This document shows, in pieces, positions 1-8,862 of a stretch of 64,000 nt of DNA. The stretch is taken from assembly GCF_014490725.1 (NCBI RefSeq), contig NZ_JACOQL010000004.1, positions 124,001 through 188,000 on the forward strand. The letters are read 5' to 3'. The stretch comes from Paracoccus amoyensis (GTDB lineage Bacteria; Pseudomonadota; Alphaproteobacteria; Rhodobacterales; Rhodobacteraceae). Numbering within the stretch: position 1 is the first letter of the stretch; the number at the start of each line of letters is the position of its first letter. A program made the translations under genes and the position numbers. Below the pieces are notes generated by a model that saw only the letters and a program-made list of their open reading frames with translations, did not search any database and was not told the origin of the DNA.

Positions 1-584
1 CCGACGACATGTCGGGCGCGAATGGTTTCGGTCCCGCCATCATCAAGGCATCTGAATGTCGCAATGACCGGATGATCCGTATCGTCGGTCGTCTGCAACG
101 AAACCAGCTCTCGGTTATAATCGGGCGTCAGGCGGCGGGCAGAGTTGCGCATGATATCCAGATAGAAATCATGGATACGCGCCTGATTCAGGATGATATG
201 CGGCATTTCGGACAGATCATCTTCGACATCCTGAATGCGATCCGCGCGTATGAGGGAGGCATCGGTGCCGGGCCGCCAGAACGCGACCTCATTGACCCAA
301 TAGCCTTCTTTCATCACCTGATCGGCGAAACCGAACGCCGCGAACATCTCGACCGAGCGGCAGGCGATTCCATCGGCCTGACCCACCAGCAGCGGGCCGG
401 GCTTGCGTTCGGTGATCCGGGTGGTGATGTCAGGGAACGCCGACAGTTGCGCCGCCAGCGTCAGACCGGCAGGGCCACATCCGACAATCAGAACATCGAC
501 CTTTTCCGGCTTGTGATCGGGCAGTGTGGCAGGCTGGGCAATGGCGGGATCGCCGCTGCGGAATCCGTCCAGATGATATTGCAT
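1..584 (-). CDS. mobA: FAD-dependent aromatic hydroxylase, 3-hydroxybenzoate 4-monooxygenase/phenol hydroxylase type (3' end outside window)
   Basis: The first 194 codons of a class A flavoprotein hydroxylase are present; the rest lies left of the window. The start ATG at 584 follows a GGAGGG ribosome site. The FAD-binding Rossmann motif GCGPAGL is near residues 35-41, and the stretch after it (TERKPGPLLVGQADGIACRS) is typical of the phenol 2-monooxygenase/MobA group, which adds an OH ortho to the phenol group with NAD(P)H. It is transcribed away from a MarR gene with a 16-bp palindrome between them. That arrangement matches the known mobA/mobR pair of Comamonas, so protocatechuate formation from 3-hydroxybenzoate is the preferred guess. 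The exact aromatic substrate cannot be decided from the N-terminus. Confidence 0.7.
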   Translation of the reverse strand, partial: MQYHLDGFRSGDPAIAQPATLPDHKPEKVDVLIVGCGPAGLTLAAQLSAFPDITTRITERKPGPLLVGQADGIACRSVEMFAAFGFADQVMKEGYWVNEVAFWRPGTDASLIRADRIQDVEDDLSEMPHIILNQARIHDFYLDIMRNSARRLTPDYNRELVSLQTTDDTDHPVIATFRCLDDGGTETIRARHVV

Positions 585-602
585 GACACTTCCCTCCCAG
601 AT

Positions 603-618
603 GATATGTATACATATC
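603..618. promoter_or_regulatory. 16-bp perfect palindrome, candidate MarR operator
   Basis: GATATGTATACATATC is its own reverse complement. It lies 19 bp before the hydroxylase start and 65 bp before the MarR start, where an autoregulated MarR repressor would bind. A looser relative of the half-site, ATATGTTTACTTAC, lies at about 656-669, close to the MarR start, and may be a second weaker site. Confidence 0.6.
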
Positions 619-682
619 TTTATATGGTGGATGTGCGGGGCGTCTGTCAATATAATATGTTTACTTACTATTCGGGGGCGAC

Positions 683-1123
683 GTGGCAAACGAAGATGAT
701 CTTTCAGAGATGCCGGGTCATTTGATCCGGCGGCTGAACCAGCGGTCTACCGCAGTGTTTCAGGATCGTATGAAATCAACAGGTTACGACCTGACGTCGG
801 TTCAGTTTGCCGCGCTTGATCTGTTAAGACGCAATCCCGGCATCGATCAGGCCGGCCTGGCCAGCGCCATCGCCTATGACCGCGCCACGATTGGCGAGGT
901 CGTCAAGCGGCTGGAACAAAAGGGGTTGGTTGAACGGACGGTCAACGAACAGGATCGTCGTGCCCGCGCGTTGCACCTGACGATGAACGGGCAGGACGTC
1001 ATTGGCCGGTTGCGCCCCGTTGTGCATCATCTGCAAGCCGATATCCTGGGTAATCTGACAGACGAGGAACGTGCGCAATTCACGACCCTTGCACGCAAGG
1101 CCGTTGCGCTTGATGATGATTAA
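683..1123 (+). CDS. MarR family transcriptional regulator
   Basis: A 146-residue winged-helix repressor with a GTG start. The DNA-binding core is seen at about residues 50-100: helices around LDLLRRNPGIDQAGLASAI, recognition helix YDRATIGEVVKRLEQKGLV, then the wing ERTVNEQDRRARALHLT with the D-R-R turn typical of MarR. These proteins bind palindromes as dimers and release them on binding small phenolic ligands. Its position opposite an aromatic hydroxylase suggests it represses that gene (MobR-like) and itself. The substrate-ligand link is inference. Confidence 0.85.
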   Translation: MANEDDLSEMPGHLIRRLNQRSTAVFQDRMKSTGYDLTSVQFAALDLLRRNPGIDQAGLASAIAYDRATIGEVVKRLEQKGLVERTVNEQDRRARALHLTMNGQDVIGRLRPVVHHLQADILGNLTDEERAQFTTLARKAVALDDD

Positions 1124-1268
1124 AGCCTCATTCATTCTGATTTATGAGGATTTGCGATAAGCTCAATCGAAATTCTTACACTAATCTTGCAGCGGTGCTG
1201 CTGTATCTTCACCCAGACCGGTAGAGGCCCTCTCAAGGATAGCGCTCTCCGGCCTCAGGAGAGATGTC

Positions 1269-1667
1269 ATGAAAATTACCCGCAACGGCAGCACGGCATC
1301 CGCGAAGGGATCGGCTGATTATTTCACTGGTGTTGTCCGCATCGACGCGCCTTTCGCGACCGAGGCTCCCGCCCGTGCAAGCGGTGCGACCGTGACTTTT
1401 GAACCGGGTGCGCGGACCGCATGGCACACGCATCCGCTGGGCCAGACGCTGTTGGTGACGGCTGGCAAGGGGCGGGTCCAGCGTGACGGTGGCCCTGTCG
1501 AAAGCATCGGCCCCGGCGATATCGTCTGGTTTCCACCGGGTGAAAAGCACTGGCACGGTGCCGCGCCGGATACCGCAATGACCCATATCGCCATCGCCGA
1601 GGCCGATGAGCACGGCAAGGTCGTGCAGTGGTTGGAGCAGGTCAGCGACGCAGATTACCGCGCCTGA
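1269..1667 (+). CDS. small cupin-domain protein
   Basis: A 132-residue single-domain cupin preceded by AGGAGAG. Both cupin motifs are visible: motif 1 in [19 protein letters not shown] (metal-binding His pair at HTH) and motif 2 in [19 protein letters not shown]. It resembles the short cupins annotated as hydroxynitrile lyase-like or carboxymuconolactone-associated cupins, which bind Mn or Fe. It sits 37 bp before a zinc alcohol dehydrogenase and is probably co-transcribed with it. The reaction is unknown. Confidence 0.75.
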   Translation: MKITRNGSTASAKGSADYFTGVVRIDAPFATEAPARASGATVTFEPGARTAWHTHPLGQTLLVTAGKGRVQRDGGPVESIGPGDIVWFPPGEKHWHGAAPDTAMTHIAIAEADEHGKVVQWLEQVSDADYRA

Positions 1668-1703
1668 AGCGGTCAAAAAGAAAGCCGAAAAAGGAATTCA
1701 TCC

Positions 1704-2720
1704 ATGTATGCAACCGTTTTGCACGGCCCCGAAGATATTCGCTATGAACAGGTCGCCGACCCGACAATCCTGGCGCCGACCGATGCCATCATCCAGTTGT
1801 CTGCGACCTGCATCTGCGGATCGGACCTGTGGCCCTATCGCGGTATCGCGACCAATGATCAACCCATGCATATGGGGCACGAATATTGCGGTGTCGTGAT
1901 CGAGGTGGGCCGTGAAGTTCGCAATATCAAACCGGGTCAGTTTGTCGTCGGCAGCTTCTGTCTGTCCGACAATACCTGTCCGCATTGCCAGTTTGGCTTT
2001 CAATCCTCGTGCATGCAGCGCGAGTTCATGACTGGCGCCCAGGCCCCCTATGCCCGTGTTCCGCTGGCCGATGGCACGCTGGTTGCCACCACTGAAATGC
2101 CCGATACCATAATGGTTCAGCATATGTTGGCGGTGTCGGATGTGCTGGGGACCGGCTGGTATGGCGCGGTGGCCGCCGGTGTCCGCGAAGGCGGAACGGT
2201 TGTTGTCGTCGGGGATGGGGCCGTGGGGCTGATGGCCGTGATGGCCGCGCAGCAATTGGGCGCAGAGCGGATCATCGCGATGAGCCGCCACGAAAGCCGT
2301 CAAAAGCTGGCCCGTGAATTCGGCGCAACCGACATTGTTCAGGAACGCGGCGAAGACGGGATCGCCCGGATCATGGATCTGACCGATGGTATTGGCGTCG
2401 AATCCGTTGTCGAAGCGGTCGGGATGGAACAATCCATGCAACAGGCCATGGGCGCCTGCCGCCCCGGCGGCACCATCGGCTATGTCGGCGTGCCGCATGG
2501 TGTCAGTTTTGACGGGCAGCAACTTTTCTTCAAACAACAGCGGATGCTGGGCGGCCCCGCGCCGGTGCGGCGCTTCCTGCCCGATCTGATGGACCGCGTG
2601 CTGCAAGGCAGGATCCAACCCGGCAAGGTCTTTGATCTTGTCCTGCCGCTTGATCAGGTCGCCGAGGGTTACAGGGCGATGGACGAACGCCGCGCGATCA
2701 AGACGATGCTGACGGTTTAG
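1704..2720 (+). CDS. zinc-dependent alcohol dehydrogenase, MDR family
   Basis: A 338-residue medium-chain dehydrogenase. The catalytic zinc site is seen as ICGSDL near residue 37 and GHEYCG near residue 60; a structural-zinc-like loop follows (CPHCQFGFQSSC), which has only part of the usual four cysteines. The NAD(P)-binding fold begins at VVVVGDGAVGLMAV (about 170-183). Such enzymes oxidise alcohols or reduce aldehydes or ketones. It lies directly after the cupin gene and probably shares its transcript. The substrate cannot be told from sequence. Confidence 0.85.
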   Translation: MYATVLHGPEDIRYEQVADPTILAPTDAIIQLSATCICGSDLWPYRGIATNDQPMHMGHEYCGVVIEVGREVRNIKPGQFVVGSFCLSDNTCPHCQFGFQSSCMQREFMTGAQAPYARVPLADGTLVATTEMPDTIMVQHMLAVSDVLGTGWYGAVAAGVREGGTVVVVGDGAVGLMAVMAAQQLGAERIIAMSRHESRQKLAREFGATDIVQERGEDGIARIMDLTDGIGVESVVEAVGMEQSMQQAMGACRPGGTIGYVGVPHGVSFDGQQLFFKQQRMLGGPAPVRRFLPDLMDRVLQGRIQPGKVFDLVLPLDQVAEGYRAMDERRAIKTMLTV

Positions 2721-2927
2721 GCCGTCGCTTTGCAACGTGAAATCTGCAAGCGGCATTCGCTTGCAGATCATCGGCTCCTCACCGTCGGAATGTGGGCGGG
2801 GTGCATTCTCCCACTCCTGTCGACATCTGTGAATCAGCCGGGCTGCCACTCTTTTGGCGACGCGGGGTGGGCATTCGGGTTCTGATAGTTATGCTGACCC
2901 CGCAGACACCAGCGGGGGATCATTCGA

Positions 2928-4526
2928 ATGGCTTTGACTTACACGCAATCGAATGTTTCTCGTCAGGCCGTGCTGCAAAAGCCGGCGGTTGAAAGTCAGG
3001 GCGGCATCGTCGCCAGCCAGCATCGCCGTGCCTCGGAAATCGGGGTCGAGGTCCTGAACGCGGGCGGCAATGCCTATGACGCGGCTGTTGCCGTTTCCTT
3101 TGCGCTTGGCGTGTTAGAGCCGTGGATGTCGGGGCCGTTCGGCGGCGGCGCGATGATGGTCGCGCCCGCCGGGGGGCCGGTGCAGGCGCTGTATTACGGG
3201 ATGCGCGCGCCCAAGCGATTGCAGATCACGGATTACCCCCTGGCGGCGGATGGTCATGCCTCGGACCTGTTTCCCTGGAAAGCGGTTGAAGGGGACCGCA
3301 ATGTCCATGGTGCGCTGGCGGTTGCCGTGCCCGGAACCGCGGCGGGCATCACGGCGCTGCACGCGCGGCATGGCACGATGCCATGGGCCGAATTGCTGCA
3401 ACCGGCCATTGCGGCTGCGCGGGAAGGGCTGTTGGTCGATTGGTATGCGGGCCTGATGATCGCGTCGCGGGCCGAGGTTCTGTCGCGTGATCCCGATGCC
3501 TCGACCATGTTTCTGCTGGACGGGAAATGGGCACCGATGGCGGGCTGGACGGCGCTGGCCGAAACCCGGCTGAACATGCAGCGGATGGCCGATACGCTTG
3601 GGCATCTGGCGGTGGCGGGCGGCGATGATTTCTATCGCGGTGATCTGGCGCGGATGCTGGTCAGTGACTTGCAAGCCAAGGGCAGCCGGATCGCGCTGGA
3701 CGATCTGGAAAGCTATCAGGCTCAGTGGCAAGATCCGCTTGCGATTGGCCATCGCGGGGCCACGATCTTTGCCACGCCTTTTCTGACGGCCGGTCCGACG
3801 CTGGCAAGGATGCTGGCGCATTTGTCGGCGCATGACATGCCGCCAGAAGCGGGTGCGCCGCGCGGATCGGACTATATCGGCTGGGCGCAGGCGTTGCAGT
3901 CGGCCTATCTGGATCGTCTGGCGAACGACGGCGATCCCGAACCGGGAAATGAGCATCCGCAAGCCCCGTCATGCACCACGCATTTCGCCATTGTGGATCG
4001 GGCGGGCAATATGCTGTCGATGACGCAGACCCTGCTGTCGGCCTTTGGCGCCGCAGTTGTGTCGCCCTCGACCGGGCTGATGATGAATAACGGCATCATG
4101 TGGTTTGACCCGGAACCGGGGCGGCCCAATTCCATCGGGCCGGGAAAGCGCTGTCTGATGAATATCTGTCCGATTATCGCGGACAAGGACGGCACGCGGG
4201 CGGCGATCGGGGCATCCGGTGGGCGCAAGATCCTGCCCGCCGTGGCGCAGATCGCGCTGATGGTGACAGACCACGCGCTGTCACTGAACCAGGCCATCCA
4301 TACACCCCGCATCGACGTGTCCGGTGGCCCGTCGATCATGGCAGATGCGCTGCTGCCCTATGAGGTGTTGCAGGCGCTTGGCGAACGGTTCGACACGGTC
4401 GTCGTGCCACGATCTTTCTCCCCGCTGGCCTATGCCTGCCCGATTGCAGTCAGCCGCCGGGCAGGGATGAATACAGGCGCGTGCGAGGTGATGATGCCTT
4501 GGGCCGACGCGGTGGCCCAAGGCTGA
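2928..4526 (+). CDS. gamma-glutamyltransferase family protein (Ntn hydrolase)
   Basis: 532 residues with the gamma-glutamyltranspeptidase fold: N-terminal GGIVASQHRRASEIGVEVL and GGNAYDAAVA, and the self-cleavage and nucleophile site at Thr350 in the C-T-T-H-F sequence, followed by DRAGNMLSMTQTL. The later GPGKRCLMNICP and GASGGRKI stretches match the small-subunit substrate loop. No clear signal peptide is seen, so it is likely cytoplasmic, unlike E. coli Ggt. Paralogues of this kind act on amidated or lactam compounds as well as glutathione, so the substrate is open. The GGT gene stands alone, 207 bp after the alcohol dehydrogenase and converging on hchA with 3 bp between stops. Confidence 0.8.
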   Translation: MALTYTQSNVSRQAVLQKPAVESQGGIVASQHRRASEIGVEVLNAGGNAYDAAVAVSFALGVLEPWMSGPFGGGAMMVAPAGGPVQALYYGMRAPKRLQITDYPLAADGHASDLFPWKAVEGDRNVHGALAVAVPGTAAGITALHARHGTMPWAELLQPAIAAAREGLLVDWYAGLMIASRAEVLSRDPDASTMFLLDGKWAPMAGWTALAETRLNMQRMADTLGHLAVAGGDDFYRGDLARMLVSDLQAKGSRIALDDLESYQAQWQDPLAIGHRGATIFATPFLTAGPTLARMLAHLSAHDMPPEAGAPRGSDYIGWAQALQSAYLDRLANDGDPEPGNEHPQAPSCTTHFAIVDRAGNMLSMTQTLLSAFGAAVVSPSTGLMMNNGIMWFDPEPGRPNSIGPGKRCLMNICPIIADKDGTRAAIGASGGRKILPAVAQIALMVTDHALSLNQAIHTPRIDVSGGPSIMADALLPYEVLQALGERFDTVVVPRSFSPLAYACPIAVSRRAGMNTGACEVMMPWADAVAQG

Positions 4527-4529
4527 CTG

Positions 4530-5399
4530 TCAGGCGACCGCCTCTAACAGGGTTTTCGCGGCAAGTTTGCCAAGGTTGTTCGACGCCAGCGGGCTGTCCC
4601 CGGTCAACAGCTTGCGGTCGCGATGAACCGCGCCGGTCATGTCCTTGTTCAGGACATTGACGCCCAGAGCGCGCAGCCGTTCACCGACCAGCCAGGGCAA
4701 GGCACCGGGCATATAGCCGATGTCGATATTCGCCCCCTTATCCAACGCATCTGGAAAGACGCAAACCTCATACCCCTTGAACGGATAATCCGCGGGATCG
4801 ACATCCTTGGCCGCCGCCAGCAGGCAAGCGGGGCCGTGGCAAAGCGTGATGATGAAACGATCATTGTCCAAGGCCCAGTTCAGGGCCGTCTTGACGCCGT
4901 CACTTTCAGGAATGCCCACCAGCGCGCCATGCCCGCCGGGAATGAACACGCCAAGATAGGGCGAATCCTCGGCCAGCAGTTCGGGCAGGACATCCGACAG
5001 CTTGTTGGGCTGCTTGATCTGATCCAGATATTTTTCGTAAGTGCCCATCACCGCCTGATCTTCTTTTGGCAATGCCCAGTTTTCGAATTTGACCGGATTG
5101 CCGGAACGGGTGGCAACCTCGATTTCGAAGCCTGCCGCGTCGATATGATGCATCGGCAGCAGCATTTCGACCGGGTGGTTCCCCGATGAGAAGAACTTTC
5201 CATTGGTCATCAGCACATAGCGTTCGTCCGAGGCGATCACCAGAATCTTCCACTTGCCGCCGGTATAGGGCTTGTCGAAATCCAGACCTGCGAAATCCGT
5301 CTTGGATGAGGTATATTGACCAAGCGAATAGGGGGACGGGAAGAAGGCGTTCTCTTCTGCGGGGTCTGTTGTGGGTTCGCGGCTAAGATCTTGTGTCAT
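4530..5399 (-). CDS. hchA: Hsp31-type DJ-1/PfpI chaperone and glyoxalase III
   Basis: 289 residues that follow E. coli HchA closely along the whole length, including the N-terminal [18 protein letters not shown] segment. The nucleophilic elbow LCHGP gives Cys187-His188, and Asp217 in VFPDALDKG completes the triad. The metal-site residues are present in [10 protein letters not shown] and [11 protein letters not shown]. Hsp31 is a cytoplasmic holdase and converts methylglyoxal to lactate; protein deglycation has also been claimed. It is divergent from the SDR gene at 5601 across about 200 bp. Confidence 0.93.
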   Translation of the reverse strand: MTQDLSREPTTDPAEENAFFPSPYSLGQYTSSKTDFAGLDFDKPYTGGKWKILVIASDERYVLMTNGKFFSSGNHPVEMLLPMHHIDAAGFEIEVATRSGNPVKFENWALPKEDQAVMGTYEKYLDQIKQPNKLSDVLPELLAEDSPYLGVFIPGGHGALVGIPESDGVKTALNWALDNDRFIITLCHGPACLLAAAKDVDPADYPFKGYEVCVFPDALDKGANIDIGYMPGALPWLVGERLRALGVNVLNKDMTGAVHRDRKLLTGDSPLASNNLGKLAAKTLLEAVA

Positions 5400-5600
5400 A
5401 TTGTCCAGCTTTCATCCCTTTTATGTGGCGACCGTTGACCCAGGGCCGGCATCAACGGAAGCTTGTGGATCGAATGCATTCGTGGAATGCCACGAAAATG
5501 TGTGCGCAAATTACAGACGCGCGACGACTGCAAATGGTTCCATGATTGCACATGCGGTTCGTCGCTGGTCGATTTGGATATAAGCGTGGAGGAGTTGATG

Positions 5601-6374
5601 ATGGCAAAACGTATTCTGATTACCGGCGCAGGTTCCGGCTTTGGCAGGGGCGTCGCACTTGGGCTGGCGCAAAAGGGCCATCATGTCATCGCGGCCTGCG
5701 AAATTTGGCCACAGGTGACAGAGTTGCGACAGGTGGCAAAGGATGCAGGCGTCGATCTGCGCGTGATCAAGCTGGACGTGCGCAATGAGATTGACCGAAA
5801 CCATGCTTTCGAAAACGAAATCGACGTGCTGTTCAACAATGCGGGCATCATGGAAAGCGGCCCGGCGCTGGAACTGCCCATGCAGATCGTGCGGGATGTT
5901 TTTGAAACGAACGTCTTTGCCGCGCTGGCGATGGCACAAGGGTTCGGCAAACAGATGGTGCGGCGCGGCAGTGGCAAGATCGTCTGGACCTCATCCGTCG
6001 CGGGGCTGGTCAAGGTGCCATGGGATTCCGCCTATGCCGCGTCCAAGCACGCGGTCGAGGCGTTTTGTTCGGCCCTGCGCGAAGAGCTGGCGCCCTATGG
6101 CGTCAAGGTTGCTACCGTCAATCCGGGGGCCTTCCGCACCGGGTTCAACGACACCGGCATGGAAGCGCAGGATCAGTGGTGGGGGCAGGGCGAACGGGTC
6201 ATGGAACATTGGCCGGTGCGTGAACTGAACCGTCAACATGATCCGCAAGAGATGATCGACGCCATGATTGACGTGATCGAAGCGGACGAACACCCTTATC
6301 GCACGATCCGCCCCGCCGTGGCCGAAGACATGGCCCGGCGCGAACAGCAGGAAGAATGGGAGCGCAAGGTATGA
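5601..6374 (+). CDS. classical short-chain dehydrogenase/reductase
   Basis: A 257-residue SDR. The ATG at 5601 is preferred because a GGAGGAG site lies 6 bp before it; an ATG at 5598 would add one Met. The cofactor motif TGAGSGFG is at residues 8-15, then NNAG, the catalytic Ser in TSSVAG, and YAASK for Tyr and Lys. Its stop overlaps the start of the ABM gene (ATGA), so the two are translationally coupled. Substrate unknown; an acidic residue after strand 2 (CEIW) hints at NAD rather than NADP. Confidence 0.88.
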   Translation: MAKRILITGAGSGFGRGVALGLAQKGHHVIAACEIWPQVTELRQVAKDAGVDLRVIKLDVRNEIDRNHAFENEIDVLFNNAGIMESGPALELPMQIVRDVFETNVFAALAMAQGFGKQMVRRGSGKIVWTSSVAGLVKVPWDSAYAASKHAVEAFCSALREELAPYGVKVATVNPGAFRTGFNDTGMEAQDQWWGQGERVMEHWPVRELNRQHDPQEMIDAMIDVIEADEHPYRTIRPAVAEDMARREQQEEWERKV

Positions 6375-6664
6375 CCCGGCTGCATGTCACGTCACGCTTT
6401 CGGATCAGATCGGGCATGACGGATCAGGCGATGCCGATCCTTGCCGAACTGGTCGCCCATTCGCAGAAAGAGGCCGGTTGTATCGACTATGGCTATTTCC
6501 GTCAGGCCGATGATCCGCATGCCTTCACCTCGATCGAGGTTTGGGCAAGTGCGAAGGATGAAACGACCCATAACAATACGCCATTTCTGTCGGATGCGGT
6601 GCGGCGGTTAATGCCATTTCTGGACGGCAGGCCGCAGGTGACACGCTATCATCAGATTGCGTGA
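6371..6664 (+). CDS. antibiotic biosynthesis monooxygenase (ABM) domain protein
   Basis: A 97-residue ferredoxin-like alpha-beta domain of the YgiN/ABM type, with the usual features: an N-terminal strand LHVTSRFRIRSG, a central CIDYGYFRQADDPHAFTSIEVWAS, and a terminal strand carrying the product-facing residues. Family members are dimeric quinol or polyketide oxygenases that need no cofactor. The ATG overlaps the upstream SDR stop by 4 bp, so the pair probably acts on one quinone- or aromatic-type compound. That link is inferred. Confidence 0.8.
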   Translation: MTRLHVTSRFRIRSGMTDQAMPILAELVAHSQKEAGCIDYGYFRQADDPHAFTSIEVWASAKDETTHNNTPFLSDAVRRLMPFLDGRPQVTRYHQIA

Positions 6665-6684
6665 CTGAAAGCAGGGTCAATTCA

Positions 6685-6712
6685 GGGCGCGGCCGGGAAA
6701 CCAGCCGCGCCC
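6685..6712. terminator. GC-rich hairpin between convergent genes
   Basis: A perfect 9-bp stem GGGCGCGGC/GCCGCGCCC with a 10-nt loop lies between the end of the ABM gene and the end of the TRAP permease gene. There is no strong T run on either side, but its position fits a shared bidirectional terminator. Confidence 0.55.
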
Positions 6713-6719
6713 GTTGGTA

Positions 6720-8779
6720 TCAATTCGCAGGCACTGACTTTCTATCCAGGAAATGCTGCTTTGCCGCGACCCCCACAAGGATTATCAGACCGATGGCGGT
6801 CGAGATGGGTTCCGGCGCGATCAGCAGGAAGGCCGCGATGGCCAGGATGATCCGCTCGAACACGTTCAACGGGGCCAGCAGCCAGTTGGTCAGCGCCGCC
6901 GACAGCGACAGGATGCCCAGGATCGCGCCTGAGAAGGCAAGCGCGAAGGATGTCCAGGTAAAGCCCTCGGTCACCAGCAGAAGCGAGGGCGAGAAGACGA
7001 AGACAAAGGGCACCAGCGCCTTGCCCATCGACAACCGAACGCGGTATTGCCCGCCTTGAAGCCGTTGGCCCCCGCGATCCCCGCCGCCGCATAGGCGGCC
7101 ATCGCCACGGGTGGTGTCACATCCGCAATCACGCCGTAATAGAAGACGAAGAAATGCGCGACCAGCGGCTCCACATTCATCATCGCCAGAACCGGCGCGG
7201 CAACTGCGGCCATGATCAGGTAGTTCGCCGTGGTCGGGATGCCGCACCCCATCAGGATGCAGACGACGGCGGTAATGATCAGCGTGAACAGCAAGGTCAG
7301 AGTTGCGGTGGTCATCACCTCGAACGGCAGGAACGACAGGAAGGCAAAGGTGCCTTCGGCCATGTTCTGCGCCAGTGACGTCACCATGAAGGCGATCTTG
7401 AAGCCAACGCCGGTCAGGGTCACCACCCCGATGATGACACCCACCAGCGCCGCGGCTGCGGTGATCGACAGGGATTGGCGCGCACCCGCGACAAAGCTTT
7501 CAAAGATGCCAGCGGCGGTTTCCTTGATCCCGTCGACCACGCCTTTGGCGGTAACGCATTGGATCAGGTAGACGACCATGCAGGCAAGGATGCCGCAGAA
7601 GGCCGACAGAAACGGGGTGCGGCCCGACATCAGCATATAGACCAGCAGCAGCAGCGGCAGAACCGACAGCCAGCCCTTTTTCAGAACGGCAATGGCGTTT
7701 GGCAGTTCCTCTTTCCGCAGGCCACGGATGCCAAGGCGTTTCGCCTCGAGGTGAACCTGAACCAACACGCCGAAGAAGTGCATGAAGGCCGGGACGATGG
7801 CGGCGATCAGAATGGTGCGCAGCGGGATGCCCAGCGATTCCACCATCAGGAATGCAACGGCGCCCATGACGGGTGGGGTGATCTGCCCCCCAGTCGATGC
7901 CGCAGCCTCGACCGCGGCGGCGAAGTGTCGGCGGAAGCCGATCTTGATCATCGCGGGAATGGTCAGCGCGCCCGTCGTCACCGTATTGGCGATGGACGAA
8001 CCAGAGATTGACCCCATCAACGCCGAAGACAGCACTGACACCTTGGCAGGACCGCCAGAATAGCGCCCGGTCAACGCGGTCGCCAGGTCGATGAACAGCG
8101 GCCCAAGGCCGATGCGCTGTGCCATTACACCAAACAGCACGAAGTGGAACACATAGGTCGCGATAACGCCCAATGCGACGCCATAGATACCCTGCGAGGT
8201 CAGATACAGATGGTTGACGATGTTTGACCAATCCGCGCCCGGATGGACGAAAATCCCCGGCATCTGCTGCCCGAAATAGGCATAGGCCATGAACAGGATT
8301 GCGATAAGCGGCAGCGGCCACCCCATTGAGCGGCGAACGGCTTCCAGAAGCACGACCAGCAGGATCGTTCCCATCGTGACATCGGTAACGGTCGGATTGC
8401 CGACGCGGAACGCCAGCTGGTCATAGATCCACGGCACATACATGGATGCGATGGCGGCGGCGAAAGCCATGATCCAATCTGCGATGGGCACGCCCAGAAA
8501 TGTCAGCGGCCCCCTGACCACGCCGCGATTGGAAAAGGCCGAGAAGGTGAGGAACAGCACGAACAGCGACACGCCAAGGTGAATCCCGCGATGCGTCGTG
8601 GCGCGCGGGATGCCGAAGCCGGCCGTATAGAAATGATAGGCCGACAGCAGGAACAGAATGACCGCTGTCAGAATGGTCACGGGGCGCGTCAGCGTGCGAT
8701 ATCGTGCTTCGGGATCATATTCTTCTTCAATCGCACGCAGTTCGGCCTCGGAAAGTTGGCGCGTGGAGTCTTCGGTCAT
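6720..8779 (-). pseudogene. TRAP transporter fused permease (4TM/12TM), frameshifted near its 3' end
   Basis: The reading frame from 8779 encodes about 580 residues of a fused small/large TRAP permease, with the DctM-type segments SVLSSALMGSISGSSIANTV, TGGQITPPVMGAVAF and MGCGIPTTANYLI. Near 7036 the frame is lost: upstream codons end in KAGNTAF, while the family continuation RLSMGKALVPFVF lies in another frame, running to 6720. One missing base, most simply a C in the coding strand after the TTC codon, explains it. The intact product would be about 685 residues with the DUF3394-like tail. Start ATG at 8779. It follows the TAXI binding protein gene and would import its ligand across the inner membrane. 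It may be a real recent mutation or a sequencing error. Confidence 0.8.
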
Positions 8780-8823
8780 GCCGGGTCCCTTGCTGAGTAG
8801 TTTTTATTCGTTGTTATTGAAAC

Positions 8824-8844
8824 GCGGCCCCGGTGTGGGGCCGC
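8824..8844 (-). terminator. hairpin between TAXI binding protein and permease genes
   Basis: A perfect 8-bp stem GCGGCCCC/GGGGCCGC with a 5-nt loop lies 19 bp after the binding protein stop. Such hairpins partly end or stabilise transcripts so that the binding protein is made in excess of the permease. Confidence 0.55.
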
Positions 8845-8862
8845 ATTCATTGGGTGCTGTCG

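Noticed and set aside
7030..7045. Programmed ribosomal frameshift in the TRAP permease
   Set aside because: There is no slippery heptamer or following pseudoknot, and relatives of this family are read without a shift, so an indel or sequencing error is simpler.
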